Source: a virus
Reading direction: 5' to 3' (one strand)
Virus record (IMG/VR): IMGVR_UViG_3300028031_000015
Coordinates: 1 to 21,933 of that record
Length of the DNA stretch: 21,933 nucleotides
The translations under genes and the position numbers were made by a program. The notes beneath the pieces are model-generated. The model was not told the DNA's origin. It saw nothing but the letters and a program-made list of their open reading frames with translations, and did no database searches. Shown one piece after another: positions 6,903 to 14,530 of this stretch. Position 1 is the first letter of the stretch. Each line of letters begins with the position of its first letter.

Positions 6903-8141
6903 ATGAGTATCAAGGGAAGAGTTTTAAATTTCATTCAAAAGATAAATAAGGCTCAACCTAGAATAGCTCAAGAGTACTCTACGGAAGAGCCTACTCAAGC
7001 TAGTTATACATTCAAAGTGCTAAAAGCCTATGAAGATGTAGCTATTTTTAATAGAGGAGTTAACCTTTTAGTTAATGCTTGCGCCTCTATTGATTACGAT
7101 GTAGGTAAAAAGCTACCTAGAGCGTTACATCCAGGAGTACGTAAGAAAGCTTTAGATAATATGCTAAACTTTAGCGCTAGCCCTCATATAGGTAAAGACG
7201 AGTATAGACGCAATCTATTCTTAGATCTACTGTTACATGGCGATGCCTTTACTTATTTCGATGGAGCTAATTTATTCAATTTGCCTTCAGCTTTAGTTGA
7301 TGTTGTGCCTTCTAAAAGAAACTTTATACAAGGGTATAAGTACGATGAGACTCCTTTTGATGTAGACGATATTATACGAGTAAGAGATAACTCTATACGT
7401 AGTATTTATAGAGGGACTTCTCGATTAGAAAGCACTAGACTTACAGTAGAAGCCTTACAGAATATGCTTTTATTTCAGCGTAACTTCTTCAAGAATGGTG
7501 CTATTCCAGGGTTAATACTAAAGAGTCCTAATGTACTTTCTAACAAAGTGAAAGAGAGAATATTACATAAATGGTCTAGAGATTATAATGCTACTACAGG
7601 TGGAAGACGCCCACTAATTTTAGATGGAGAGTTTGATATAGAACCTTTAGGTCCTACAGACATAAGAGAACTTGACTTTACAGACTCAGTAAAGACTCAC
7701 GAAGACACTATTCTTCAAGCTATGGGTATCCCTAGTGTACTAATTAAAGGCGGCAACAATGCTAACATACGCCCTAACCTAGAACAGTTTTACTCAGAGA
7801 CAGTGTTACCCATAGTAAACATGTATGTTAATGCTTTAGAAATGTATTTCGGTTATGATATAAAACCTATAACCCAGAACATTCTAGGACTAAGAGCCGA
7901 TCTAAAAGAACAAGCCAACTACCATAGCACTTTAGTTAATGCAGGTATCTTTACTAGAAACGAGTCTAGAGACGAGTTAAGAAAAGAAGAATTAAAAGGC
8001 CATGACTTTGCTGATGATCTTATACTGCCAGCTAATGTTGCAGGCTCTGCACAAAGTGCTGCCGTAGGTGGTAGACCAGAACAAGACCCTAACGATAATA
8101 AAGAAGACGACAATAAAGTCGTAACCACAGAAGAAGAGTAG
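6903..8141 (+). CDS. Portal protein (HK97 family)
   Basis: The protein has 412 residues, close to the usual length for HK97-type portals. It forms the dodecameric ring at one capsid vertex through which DNA enters and to which the neck attaches. Visible family landmarks are LLLHGDAFTYFDG (about residues 109-121), the IIRVRDNS...YRGTSRLES stretch in the wing/clip, and FQRNFFKNGAIPGLIL in the stem. Further on are LDGEFDIEPLG...RELDF and ILQAMGIPSVLIKGG in the crown side. The last 30 residues are acidic and low in complexity (DPNDNKEDDNK...TEEE), as is common for portal tails. It follows the papain-fold gene by 2 bases, with AGAGG upstream of the ATG. The call is firm. Confidence 0.95.
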   Translation: MSIKGRVLNFIQKINKAQPRIAQEYSTEEPTQASYTFKVLKAYEDVAIFNRGVNLLVNACASIDYDVGKKLPRALHPGVRKKALDNMLNFSASPHIGKDEYRRNLFLDLLLHGDAFTYFDGANLFNLPSALVDVVPSKRNFIQGYKYDETPFDVDDIIRVRDNSIRSIYRGTSRLESTRLTVEALQNMLLFQRNFFKNGAIPGLILKSPNVLSNKVKERILHKWSRDYNATTGGRRPLILDGEFDIEPLGPTDIRELDFTDSVKTHEDTILQAMGIPSVLIKGGNNANIRPNLEQFYSETVLPIVNMYVNALEMYFGYDIKPITQNILGLRADLKEQANYHSTLVNAGIFTRNESRDELRKEELKGHDFADDLILPANVAGSAQSAAVGGRPEQDPNDNKEDDNKVVTTEEE

Positions 8142-8165
8142 GGTCTTTCTAATTAGGAGAAATAT

Positions 8166-8462
8166 ATGACAACGCAAACTATGATAGCACCCACCACTTT
8201 AGCAGTAAGTACTGTTGCAGAGTATATAGTAGTAGGTGATGATTTACCTGCAACTTTAGTTGGTGGCCCTTTATCTGGGGTAGAAGAGATCCAAGTACAA
8301 ACTTCTTCAGATCAAGGTCTGACTTGGTTTGATTTGTATGACGATGGCGTATTAGTTAAGCTAACCTCTACTATATCCTCTATAACTTTTTATGGTCAAG
8401 TACACGTAGGGATTACAAAACCTATAACTATTAATCCTGTAGGAGTAGGAATTAATGCCTGA
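8166..8462 (+). CDS. Small beta-rich protein, probable capsid decoration or stabilisation
   Basis: The protein has 98 residues with a good site TTAGGAG 6-7 bases before the ATG, in the 24-base gap after the portal. The core contains VEEIQVQTSSDQGLTWFDL, YDDGVLVKLTSTISSITFYG and a closing KPITINPVGV strand. That layout (strand, then S-x-D-x-G-x-T-W, then Y-x-D-G) appears in small phage head proteins with an Ig-like or jelly-roll fold. Together with its place between portal and capsid genes, a decoration or accessory head role is likely. It carries one copy of a 23-base near-repeat also found in the gene at 8666. It ends overlapping the DUF3310 gene by 8 bases. Confidence 0.7.
   Translation: MTTQTMIAPTTLAVSTVAEYIVVGDDLPATLVGGPLSGVEEIQVQTSSDQGLTWFDLYDDGVLVKLTSTISSITFYGQVHVGITKPITINPVGVGINA
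8201..8223 (+). repeat. 23-base near-identical direct repeat, copy 1
   Basis: This stretch starts AGCAGTAAGTACTG and matches 8842-8864 at 22 of 23 bases, in the same reading frame, encoding AVSTVAE here. The two copies lie in genes on either side of the DUF3310 gene, 641 bases apart. Confidence 0.7.
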
Positions 8463-8673
8463 TAACATTAATCATCCGCAACACTATACTAAAGGCGGTA
8501 TCGAATGTATAGATGCCATTGAAGCTGCAGTAACAGGCCTAGAAGGGTCTGAGGCTGTACTAACTGGAAACATTATTAAGTATATTTGGCGCTGGAAACA
8601 TAAGAATGGAATAGAAGATTTAAAGAAAGCACAATTTTACTTAGGAAGGCTTATAGGTGATAAGGATGGGTAG
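8455..8673 (+). CDS. DUF3310 protein (SaV-like, putative nucleotide-kinase-associated)
   Basis: The protein has 72 residues. It shows the DUF3310 signature clearly: INHPQHYTKGGIECIDAIEA at the N-terminus and GNIIKYIWRWKHKNGIEDLKKAQFYLGRLI at the C-terminal half, covering the whole protein. The family is widespread in phages and often annotated as a nucleotide kinase, but no kinase motif exists in it and its real activity is not established. It normally sits among replication or nucleotide-metabolism genes. Here it is wedged between head genes, overlapping both neighbours by 8 bases, so it must be expressed late with them. TAGGAG about 10 bases before the ATG supports the start. Confidence 0.9.
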   Translation: MPDNINHPQHYTKGGIECIDAIEAAVTGLEGSEAVLTGNIIKYIWRWKHKNGIEDLKKAQFYLGRLIGDKDG

Positions 8674-9457
8674 TTTAACGGGTTCATTAATACATTTTGG
8701 AAATGCAGGCTTAGGTACTGGTGGCACAGATATAGACGCTATAGGGTTTAAGGCAGATCAGTTATTTTTTACCAATAACCCTGGAGGAGACCCTGTAGTA
8801 GGAGTAAATGATGGAAGCATGTCAGCAGGACATGGTTCCTCAGCAGTAGGTACTGTTGCAGAGTGTTATGGGGCAGGAGGTATTGCTACAGGAGACAATG
8901 CTAAAGCATTATTCGGAGCGCAGGTTTTAGCTGACCGTGCTATAGGTATAGGTCAGACTTTACACTCCGTTCCTTATGAGATTTCTAGTGTATCTACATT
9001 GCCTAATAGTAGCGGTATAGATAGGGAAAATGCTCAAAATTCTAGTGTTATATTAGTCAATAAGCGTATAGATTCTAATGGGGTTTACCTCCTTAGTGTG
9101 TCTAGAAATAATGTTTTCCTTCCTTCGGAAGGGTTAGATGTTAGTGGTAATCTCAGTAGTCCTAAAGATATGCGGTTTTACCGAGGATTAATCTCCATTA
9201 GGGAGCGTACAAGCACTATTCACGCTTTATATACCTGCCTGGTAGCAACATATAATGGAGCCATTATTTTTAATAGCTTCAAATTAGAAAACTCCACTTT
9301 AGTTGGGGGTATGACAGTGAGCTTTGCATTTATTATCATTAACACAAATCAAATGGTACTAGAGGCTACTATCTCCAATCATTCATTTTTTAACCCTTAT
9401 GCTGCGACATGCTCACTTGTAGGTCACAGAGGGAGTAGTCCATTTCTAACAGTTTAA
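8666..9457 (+). CDS. Gly/Ser-rich virion protein, function unknown
   Basis: The protein has 263 residues from the ATG at 8666. That start is preferred over the GTG at 8657 because it gives the common N-terminal form MGSLTGSLIHFGNAG and an AGGT element 7 bases before it. The N-terminal 90 residues are Gly-rich (GNAGLGTGGTDIDAIGFKADQLFFT, GSMSAGHGSSAVGTV), a style found in phage virion proteins with repeated short strands. The C-terminal half is beta-rich and hydrophobic (VSFAFIIINTNQMVLEATISN). No catalytic motif is visible. It follows DUF3310 and precedes the capsid gene by 12 bases, so it is probably a head accessory or head-fibre protein. It carries the second copy of the 23-base repeat at 8842-8864. 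Confidence 0.7.
   Translation: MGSLTGSLIHFGNAGLGTGGTDIDAIGFKADQLFFTNNPGGDPVVGVNDGSMSAGHGSSAVGTVAECYGAGGIATGDNAKALFGAQVLADRAIGIGQTLHSVPYEISSVSTLPNSSGIDRENAQNSSVILVNKRIDSNGVYLLSVSRNNVFLPSEGLDVSGNLSSPKDMRFYRGLISIRERTSTIHALYTCLVATYNGAIIFNSFKLENSTLVGGMTVSFAFIIINTNQMVLEATISNHSFFNPYAATCSLVGHRGSSPFLTV
8842..8864 (+). repeat. 23-base near-identical direct repeat, copy 2
   Basis: This is the second copy of the repeat at 8201-8223, differing at one base and encoding AVGTVAE in the same frame phase as copy 1. The peptide context on both sides differs between the two genes, so homology does not extend far. Confidence 0.7.
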
Positions 9458-9469
9458 CCAGGAGATATT

Positions 9470-11332
9470 ATGTCAATAACTTTAGATACACAATTTAAGA
9501 TAAAATCAATACACGAAGACGGTGAAGATATAGTAATAGAAGGGTTAGCTTCTACTCCAGGAATTGACAGAATAGGTGATGTAATCTTACCTTCTGCTTG
9601 GGTAAAAGGTATTGCTAATTACCTAAAGAACCCTATTATACTGTTCAACCATGATATGGGAGAAGCTATAGGAAAAGCTATAGAGGTAACTCCTGTACCA
9701 GAAGGACTGCGAATAGTAGCTACTATCTCTAGTGCAGCAGGCAGAACTTATGCCTTAATCAAACAAGAAATTATAAAAGCTTTTAGTATAAAGATTCTGC
9801 CAACAGCCGCAGAGTTTAATGAAACTAATGAAGTTCTAGTCATTTCAGAACTAGAACTCCTAGAGGTGTCTGTAGTAACTATTGGAATGAACGCAGATAC
9901 ATTATTTAACGTAAGAAAGTCCTTCCACTCTGATAAGGACTATAATTCATTTATTAAAGGCTTTATAGCCCCAAAAGAGGAAGAACAAATGCCAGAAGAA
10001 AAAGTAGAATATGAAGTAGACTTAGACGCTATCACAAGTGCAGTCAAAAAAGAACTTAAACTAGAAGCTGAAGCTATTGCTAAAGCTGCTGCTAAGAAAG
10101 ACTCAGATGACAAAATGATTAAAGATGCTATTGCTAAGACCGTTGCAGAACTGATCAGCACTGGTGAAGAACGCCTAAAGGCAGATATTGAGAAAGCTTT
10201 AGCTAGTGAGAAAGCAGACTTAGGTAAACTACAGGAAGAATTAAAACAAAAAGCTGTAGAATTTGAAGCTATGCAGAAGTCTAAAATGACCTTTAACGAT
10301 CACGGCAACATGGGCCGCCAGCCTTCTAAAGAAGATATTGCTGCTGCTGTTCTTAGTGCTAAAGTACTTAAGAAATCTTTGTGCGATACTAAAGCGTTTA
10401 AAAATGCTATCGAGAAACTTGGTCCCAACTATACCGCAGGTATGGAAGAATGGGAAAGTGAGTACTCTACCAATATCTATAACGAAATCCGTTTAGCTTT
10501 ACGAGTTGAGCCCGTCATTAAGTCTATGACTGTTACTCAGCCAGCAACTTATATTCCAGTGAACCCTGACGCCGGTGTAGCAGATTGGATTGACCCTGTC
10601 AATTATGATAATCAACCAACTACCCCTCCAGCCAACGACCTTACTACTGGACCAAATAAAAACCACGTAATGACTGAACAAGTCTTGCTTACCCATAAGT
10701 TAGCTACCAAGTCTTGGTTAGTAATGGAAGATGATGAAGACTCTATCATCAACCTTACTCCTTTGATTACTGAAGCTATGGTTCGTAGGATGTCTAAGTC
10801 TAGTGATATCGCGATATTGCGTGGTACAGGTGTAGGCCCAGCAGATCCTATTTTAGGTCTTACTACTTTAGCAGCTAATGCTGGTGCAAATACTGTTACT
10901 GCCTCACTGTCTGGTACTCGTATTACTGTACAGACTTTGATTGATGCTCGAGAACAGTTAGGTATTTACGGTATCGACCCAGGTGAGTTAGTCTACTTTG
11001 TAAGTACTGAAGGTTACTATAGCTTGCTACAAGACCCTAAGTTCCAGACTATTGACTTAGTAGGTGATCGTGCCACTTTAATCACGGGGCAGATCGGTTC
11101 TATTAGCGGTAGCCCTGTAGTGGTGTCTCACTCTTTTGATGTGGCAGTAATTGGTAATGCAGCTGCTGTTGTAGTTAATCCTAAGTACCAAATCATAGGT
11201 AATCAGCGTAACATGGTTACTGATACTTGGTTTGATGTTGAGAAACAGTCTCGCTTGTTTATCGCTACCCGCAGAATGGGTATGTTGGAGCAAGAAAGCG
11301 GTGGTGTTGCTGTGATCGACTGGGTAATTTAA
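9470..11332 (+). CDS. Fused prohead protease, scaffold segment and HK97-fold major capsid protein
   Basis: One 620-residue ORF carries three jobs that HK97 divides between two genes. Residues 1-150 are an S78-type maturation protease, seen as GLASTPGIDRIGDVILPSAW, the catalytic His61 in ILFNHD, Ser106 in AFSIKIL, and LELLEVSVV. Residues about 170-270 are Glu/Lys/Ala-rich coiled coil, like the delta/scaffold domain that is cut away on maturation. Residues about 275-620 are the HK97-fold major capsid protein, with a conserved middle EQVLLTHKLATKSWLVMEDDE, RRMSKSSDIAILRGTG, and a late RLFIATRRMG. AGGAG precedes the ATG. An in-frame ATG (residue 174) at 9989 has its own ribosome site and would give a 447-residue scaffold-capsid protein without protease. 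No separate scaffold gene is seen nearby. The exact cleavage site cannot be read. Confidence 0.92.
   Translation: MSITLDTQFKIKSIHEDGEDIVIEGLASTPGIDRIGDVILPSAWVKGIANYLKNPIILFNHDMGEAIGKAIEVTPVPEGLRIVATISSAAGRTYALIKQEIIKAFSIKILPTAAEFNETNEVLVISELELLEVSVVTIGMNADTLFNVRKSFHSDKDYNSFIKGFIAPKEEEQMPEEKVEYEVDLDAITSAVKKELKLEAEAIAKAAAKKDSDDKMIKDAIAKTVAELISTGEERLKADIEKALASEKADLGKLQEELKQKAVEFEAMQKSKMTFNDHGNMGRQPSKEDIAAAVLSAKVLKKSLCDTKAFKNAIEKLGPNYTAGMEEWESEYSTNIYNEIRLALRVEPVIKSMTVTQPATYIPVNPDAGVADWIDPVNYDNQPTTPPANDLTTGPNKNHVMTEQVLLTHKLATKSWLVMEDDEDSIINLTPLITEAMVRRMSKSSDIAILRGTGVGPADPILGLTTLAANAGANTVTASLSGTRITVQTLIDAREQLGIYGIDPGELVYFVSTEGYYSLLQDPKFQTIDLVGDRATLITGQIGSISGSPVVVSHSFDVAVIGNAAAVVVNPKYQIIGNQRNMVTDTWFDVEKQSRLFIATRRMGMLEQESGGVAVIDWVI
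9976..9991 (+). promoter_or_regulatory. Internal ribosome site and start for capsid-only product
   Basis: AGAGGAAG at 9976-9983 is placed about 8 bases (from the end of its GAGG core) before an in-frame ATG at 9989-9991, between the protease and coiled-coil parts of the fused ORF. Initiation here would give abundant scaffold-capsid subunits while full-length translation gives fewer protease-bearing ones. The position exactly at the domain boundary is why I consider it functional; purine-rich Glu/Lys codons could also create it by chance. Confidence 0.6.
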
Positions 11333-11339
11333 TCTAGAT

Positions 11340-11363
11340 AGTAACCTTCGAGAGAAGGTTACT
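11340..11363 (+). promoter_or_regulatory. Stem-loop 1 downstream of the capsid gene
   Basis: The arms 11340-11349 (AGTAACCTTC) and 11354-11363 (GAAGGTTACT) pair perfectly over 10 bp with a GAGA tetraloop, a GNRA-type stable loop. It begins 7 bases after the capsid stop. No U-tract follows, so it is not a standard intrinsic terminator; mRNA 3'-end protection or processing is more likely. Confidence 0.75.
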
Positions 11364-11398
11364 TAAAGTAATAATCTTTATTAAGGGCTATTACTTTA
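11364..11398 (+). promoter_or_regulatory. Stem-loop 2 downstream of the capsid gene
   Basis: The arms 11364-11373 (TAAAGTAATA) and 11389-11398 (TATTACTTTA) pair perfectly over 10 bp around a 15-base loop. It abuts stem-loop 1 with no spacer, so the two helices could stack end to end. It is AT-rich and weaker than the first, and ends just before the ribosome site (GGGAG) of the connector gene, so it could also modulate that start. Confidence 0.65.
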
Positions 11399-11412
11399 GG
11401 TAGGGAGAATGT

Positions 11413-12000
11413 ATGGCAGATTTAGCGGATTTATCACAGTATAAAGAGTATAAGCACGTTAAGAGCGATACCAATGACATTCGCCTAGAGACTATACTCC
11501 CGGCAGTTAGTGACTTTGTAAAAGACTTCTGCGGTAGAACCTTTATAGATTACATAGGTGATTTTAAAGATGAGTACTTTGACGGTACTTATGAGACTAA
11601 ATTGTACCCCAGAGAGTGTCCTATAATAGAAGTAGAACGTTTAGAAATATCTTTAGATGGGTGGTTATCTAGTAGAATCTTAGTACCTCAAAGAGATTAC
11701 TTTATAAGCCCTAGAAAGGGTAATATAATCTCTGGTAGTAATAGACCTTTCATATGTAGTAATCTAGTAGGGATACAAGAGGATAGTCTGAAGTTAGTGT
11801 ATAAAGGCGGCTATGAAAAGCTCCCTAACGATATGCTTTTAGCTGTATTAGACTTAGCTGAGTACTGGTTAAGTGAAGACTACACACCCCGTAAACAATT
11901 AGCAGGTAACTTCGTAGAGAACATAGGCTTTAGACAAGCAGGTACAGGTATTCCTGGACACGTACATAGAACTTTAAGCTTATATAGGTGGTTAGATTGA
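11413..12000 (+). CDS. Head-tail connector protein (gp6-like)
   Basis: The protein has 195 residues, starting after GGGAG with a 6-base gap. HK97 gp6-like adaptors form a ring under the portal and join head to tail. The family look is in RLETILPAVSDFVKDFCGRTF (helical N-terminal part with the typical C/G-R-T/x-F), a beta insertion (YPRECPIIEVERLEISLDGW), and LKLVYKGGYEKLPNDMLLAVLDLAEYWL, where Y-x-x-G-Y-x-x-x-P precedes a long helix. It follows directly after the capsid gene as expected for this class. The TGA stop overlaps the TTG start of the next gene. Confidence 0.8.
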   Translation: MADLADLSQYKEYKHVKSDTNDIRLETILPAVSDFVKDFCGRTFIDYIGDFKDEYFDGTYETKLYPRECPIIEVERLEISLDGWLSSRILVPQRDYFISPRKGNIISGSNRPFICSNLVGIQEDSLKLVYKGGYEKLPNDMLLAVLDLAEYWLSEDYTPRKQLAGNFVENIGFRQAGTGIPGHVHRTLSLYRWLD

Positions 12001-14060
12001 GTACTGCAGACCTAGCTAGAGTAGTTTCTCAGGCTGGCATAGATAAGTTAAGCGAGAAAGAGCTTAAGAAGATCCAGAAGGATTTAACTGCTGCACATAA
12101 ACAGATATTCTCTAACTTATTGTTTGATGATAAGTTTGGCGAAAGAGTCCGAGATAATACACAATTAGAGTTAGCTGTAGTAGACTTTAGCAAAGCAGCT
12201 TTAGAAGAAGGCTTAGGAGTGCAGATAGACCAAAGGATCTATAATAATATGATAGACCCTGTGATAAAAGAGTTTACTGTTGCAGCTAAAAGAGGTAACT
12301 TTGACCCTAAGCTATTAAATAACGTAGTAGGTAAAAGAAAGATAGCAGACTTAGAGTCTAGTTTAAATATCTTAGTAAAAAATGAAGGAAAAAAAGATAT
12401 TACTAGAGTCTTAACTAAGCCTAAGGGTACTGATGGAGTATCTCTAACCGGAGCAACGACTAAGCCTTTAGATATTAAAAGCTTTTCTGCAGGTAAGGAT
12501 ATCTTTATACCTATGACTCCTGACTTAGTAGATAAAGTAAACTTTGATGATGTTAAGCTTGTAGGCACGGGTAGAGATACTTTTATACAAGTAAACAATT
12601 TTAAGATGGTATTAAAGTTTGATAACTCGCGTAAAGTTAAAGATACGGGAAAGGCTCAAGTACAAGATATAACAGCAGCAGTTTATACCTATAGTATTCC
12701 AGGTATTGCAACTCCTTTTATAGAAAAAGTTAAAGTCGATCAAGCTATAAAGATAAAAGATGGTCAGAGACAGTTAAGCTTTAATAACAGTAAGTTTAAG
12801 ACCTTCGAAAAAGATTTCACCTTAAGTATAGGAGATAAAGCAGCCTTCAGATTCGGAGATGTATTAGTATTCAAGAACCATAAAAGCGCCACAGCTTTAG
12901 TAAAAGCTATCTCAAGAGCCTTTAGGGTAAGTAAAGATGAAGGTGGAAATAGCGCACTAGCAGATGCTTTTACAGGCCAGATGGCTAATCTTATGCATGG
13001 CTTAGGTTTCCAGTTCGGTAATTCTGCTACCACATTTGCGGCTCAAAGTATTTCAGAAGAAAGTCAAAAAATAAAAGTAAAGATCATTACTGAGCAGTTT
13101 AAAAAGCTTACTGCTAAGTTAAACAAAAAGTCTCAATCAAACGTATCTAAAGTGTCTAATGTATTAGTCAGACAAGCTGAGGCTAAAGTTAAAAATCACG
13201 TTAAAGAAATGAATAAGGTAATAGGCCAGATCAATAAGATAAATGACGAGATAGCTTTTAGCTTGGAGATAGACTTCTTGCGAGACCCAGCTAGATCTAC
13301 GGGTTCTGTATCTAGAATACAAGGTATGATAGGCAGTATAAATGTAAAGCTAGTACCTCTATTTTTAGGTAGTTCAGCCTTAAACGCTAAGACTATAAAG
13401 TTAGAGAAGCTACTAAGCGCGATTACTAGAAAGCTAGTAAAAGATCTAGAAGCTAATGTTCTAAACATAAAAGGCTCTCCTTCTTTCATACAGCTTGTTC
13501 GTAAGATGCTAAGAGGAGAGAAAGTTTCTCCAGTATCTACAAAGTTTAAGAAAGTGATTAGACCTCCTAAGCTTAAGAAACTTCCTAAAGTAAAGCTTAA
13601 TCTTAAGCAATTCAAGCCTAAAAATGTAAGTAGAAGTAGATCTAATAAAGTAAACGTAGGTAAGATAAAGCTACTAGCCTCTGCGGCAGTCGCAAAAGAA
13701 GCTAAGAAAGAAGCACAACAAAGAATAGACACAAAGCTACCTCTACTATCTTTAAAGACGACTATAAATGAAGTCTTAGCTCAAACTTTAAAGAAAGTAA
13801 TGCCTAGTAAAAATGAGGCAGCATCTAAAGAGTACTTAAGGTATCAGACAGGTAGGTTTGCTAAGTCTGCGACTATAGAGGATCTAGCCTCACCAGGAGC
13901 CAAACGCATTTTAGCTACCTACTCTTATCTGAGTGACCCGTACTCTAAGTATGAAGGTCAAGGGGGTCGAGATCCTAGGAAGATTATTACAGAGGCTATT
14001 GATATTATATGGGCAGATTTACTAAAAGATAAGTTTAATCTAGATACACGGAGAGTATAA
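11997..14060 (+). CDS. Large neck protein with C-terminal gp10-like domain
   Basis: The protein has 687 residues. I place the start at TTG 11997, which overlaps the upstream TGA and has AGGTGG 5 bases before it; the GTG at 11988 lies inside that ribosome site and is less likely. The N-terminal 150 residues are helical and charged. About 150-310 is a beta-rich section (DIFIPMTPDLVDKVNFDD...AFRFGDVLVF). About 340-510 is long coiled helix, then a Lys/Arg-rich linker at about 522-557 (RPPKLKKLPKVKLNLKQF). The last 74 residues (LRYQTGRFAKS...RDPRKIITEAI) match the C-terminal pattern of HK97 gp10-type neck/tail completion proteins, T-G-R-F-x-x-S followed by Y-x-Y...R-D-P-R. Typical gp10 proteins have under 200 residues, so most of this protein is an unusual extension. 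The neck role is likely from position and the C-terminus; the function of the rest is unknown. Confidence 0.75.
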   Translation: MSTADLARVVSQAGIDKLSEKELKKIQKDLTAAHKQIFSNLLFDDKFGERVRDNTQLELAVVDFSKAALEEGLGVQIDQRIYNNMIDPVIKEFTVAAKRGNFDPKLLNNVVGKRKIADLESSLNILVKNEGKKDITRVLTKPKGTDGVSLTGATTKPLDIKSFSAGKDIFIPMTPDLVDKVNFDDVKLVGTGRDTFIQVNNFKMVLKFDNSRKVKDTGKAQVQDITAAVYTYSIPGIATPFIEKVKVDQAIKIKDGQRQLSFNNSKFKTFEKDFTLSIGDKAAFRFGDVLVFKNHKSATALVKAISRAFRVSKDEGGNSALADAFTGQMANLMHGLGFQFGNSATTFAAQSISEESQKIKVKIITEQFKKLTAKLNKKSQSNVSKVSNVLVRQAEAKVKNHVKEMNKVIGQINKINDEIAFSLEIDFLRDPARSTGSVSRIQGMIGSINVKLVPLFLGSSALNAKTIKLEKLLSAITRKLVKDLEANVLNIKGSPSFIQLVRKMLRGEKVSPVSTKFKKVIRPPKLKKLPKVKLNLKQFKPKNVSRSRSNKVNVGKIKLLASAAVAKEAKKEAQQRIDTKLPLLSLKTTINEVLAQTLKKVMPSKNEAASKEYLRYQTGRFAKSATIEDLASPGAKRILATYSYLSDPYSKYEGQGGRDPRKIITEAIDIIWADLLKDKFNLDTRRV

Positions 14061-14530
14061 TGAGTAGACGGTCGGCTATAGCACACGCTATTGGAGAACA
14101 AATAAGAAAAATAGATGGTACTGGAGACTGGACTTCCAATATATTTACCAATGTAATATTCAAACAACCCTTTTTAGCTAATATTAATGACTTTCCCACA
14201 GTAGTAGTAGTACCTGGCGAAGAAGTACGCCAGATAGAGGCTGCCGGATTTAAGTGGGGCATACTAAACATAATTATTCGTGTCTTTATTACTGATGAAG
14301 ATGATACTATAGCTAACCTAGAGCCTATCTTATACGATATAGAAAGGGTAATAGATAGTGTAGGAGTTATAGAGTATTCTCCTGGACTTATAACACAAGA
14401 TATGCGCGTCTTGAGTATAATTACCGATGAAGGTATATTATCTCCTTTAGGTATTGGAGAGATTAGCGTGCAAGTAAGATATGATATTCCTAACACTTTA
14501 TGCATAAAAGGAGATAATACATGCCAGTAA
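14060..14530 (+). CDS. Tail terminator / tail completion protein
   Basis: The protein has 156 residues. Its ATG overlaps the last base of the upstream stop and GGAG lies about 6 bases before. Tail terminators cap the tail tube at the head-proximal end and stop polymerisation. The pattern fits: an N-terminal helix (AIAHAIGEQIRKID), FPTVVVVPGEE, a beta strand pair (WGILNIIIRVFITDEDD), helix NLEPILYDIERVID, and a last strand GIGEISVQVRYDI. The place between neck protein and tube protein is that of the terminator in siphophages. The identity rests on these patterns and order, not on a catalytic signature. Confidence 0.75.
   Translation: MSRRSAIAHAIGEQIRKIDGTGDWTSNIFTNVIFKQPFLANINDFPTVVVVPGEEVRQIEAAGFKWGILNIIIRVFITDEDDTIANLEPILYDIERVIDSVGVIEYSPGLITQDMRVLSIITDEGILSPLGIGEISVQVRYDIPNTLCIKGDNTCQ

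Noticed and set aside
9118-9132. Six-bp stem CCTTCC/GGAAGG with a 3-base loop inside the 8666-9457 gene
   Set aside because: It is short, within coding sequence, without a U-tract or neighbouring signal; this size is expected by chance in a window of this length.
10806-10817. 12-bp palindrome ATATCGCGATAT in the capsid gene
   Set aside because: There is a single copy inside a conserved coding region with no partner site; it encodes part of DIAIL and is most likely chance.
11340-11398. Classic Rho-independent terminator after the capsid gene
   Set aside because: Neither hairpin is followed by a run of T, so I report them as RNA structures, not terminators. The same holds for 16096-16149.
13196-13732. 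Minus-strand ORF of 178 codons
   Set aside because: It lies wholly opposite the neck-protein gene, has Ser/Leu/Phe-rich composition typical of an antisense reading of Lys/Glu/Ala codons, and lacks a ribosome site or minus-strand neighbour.
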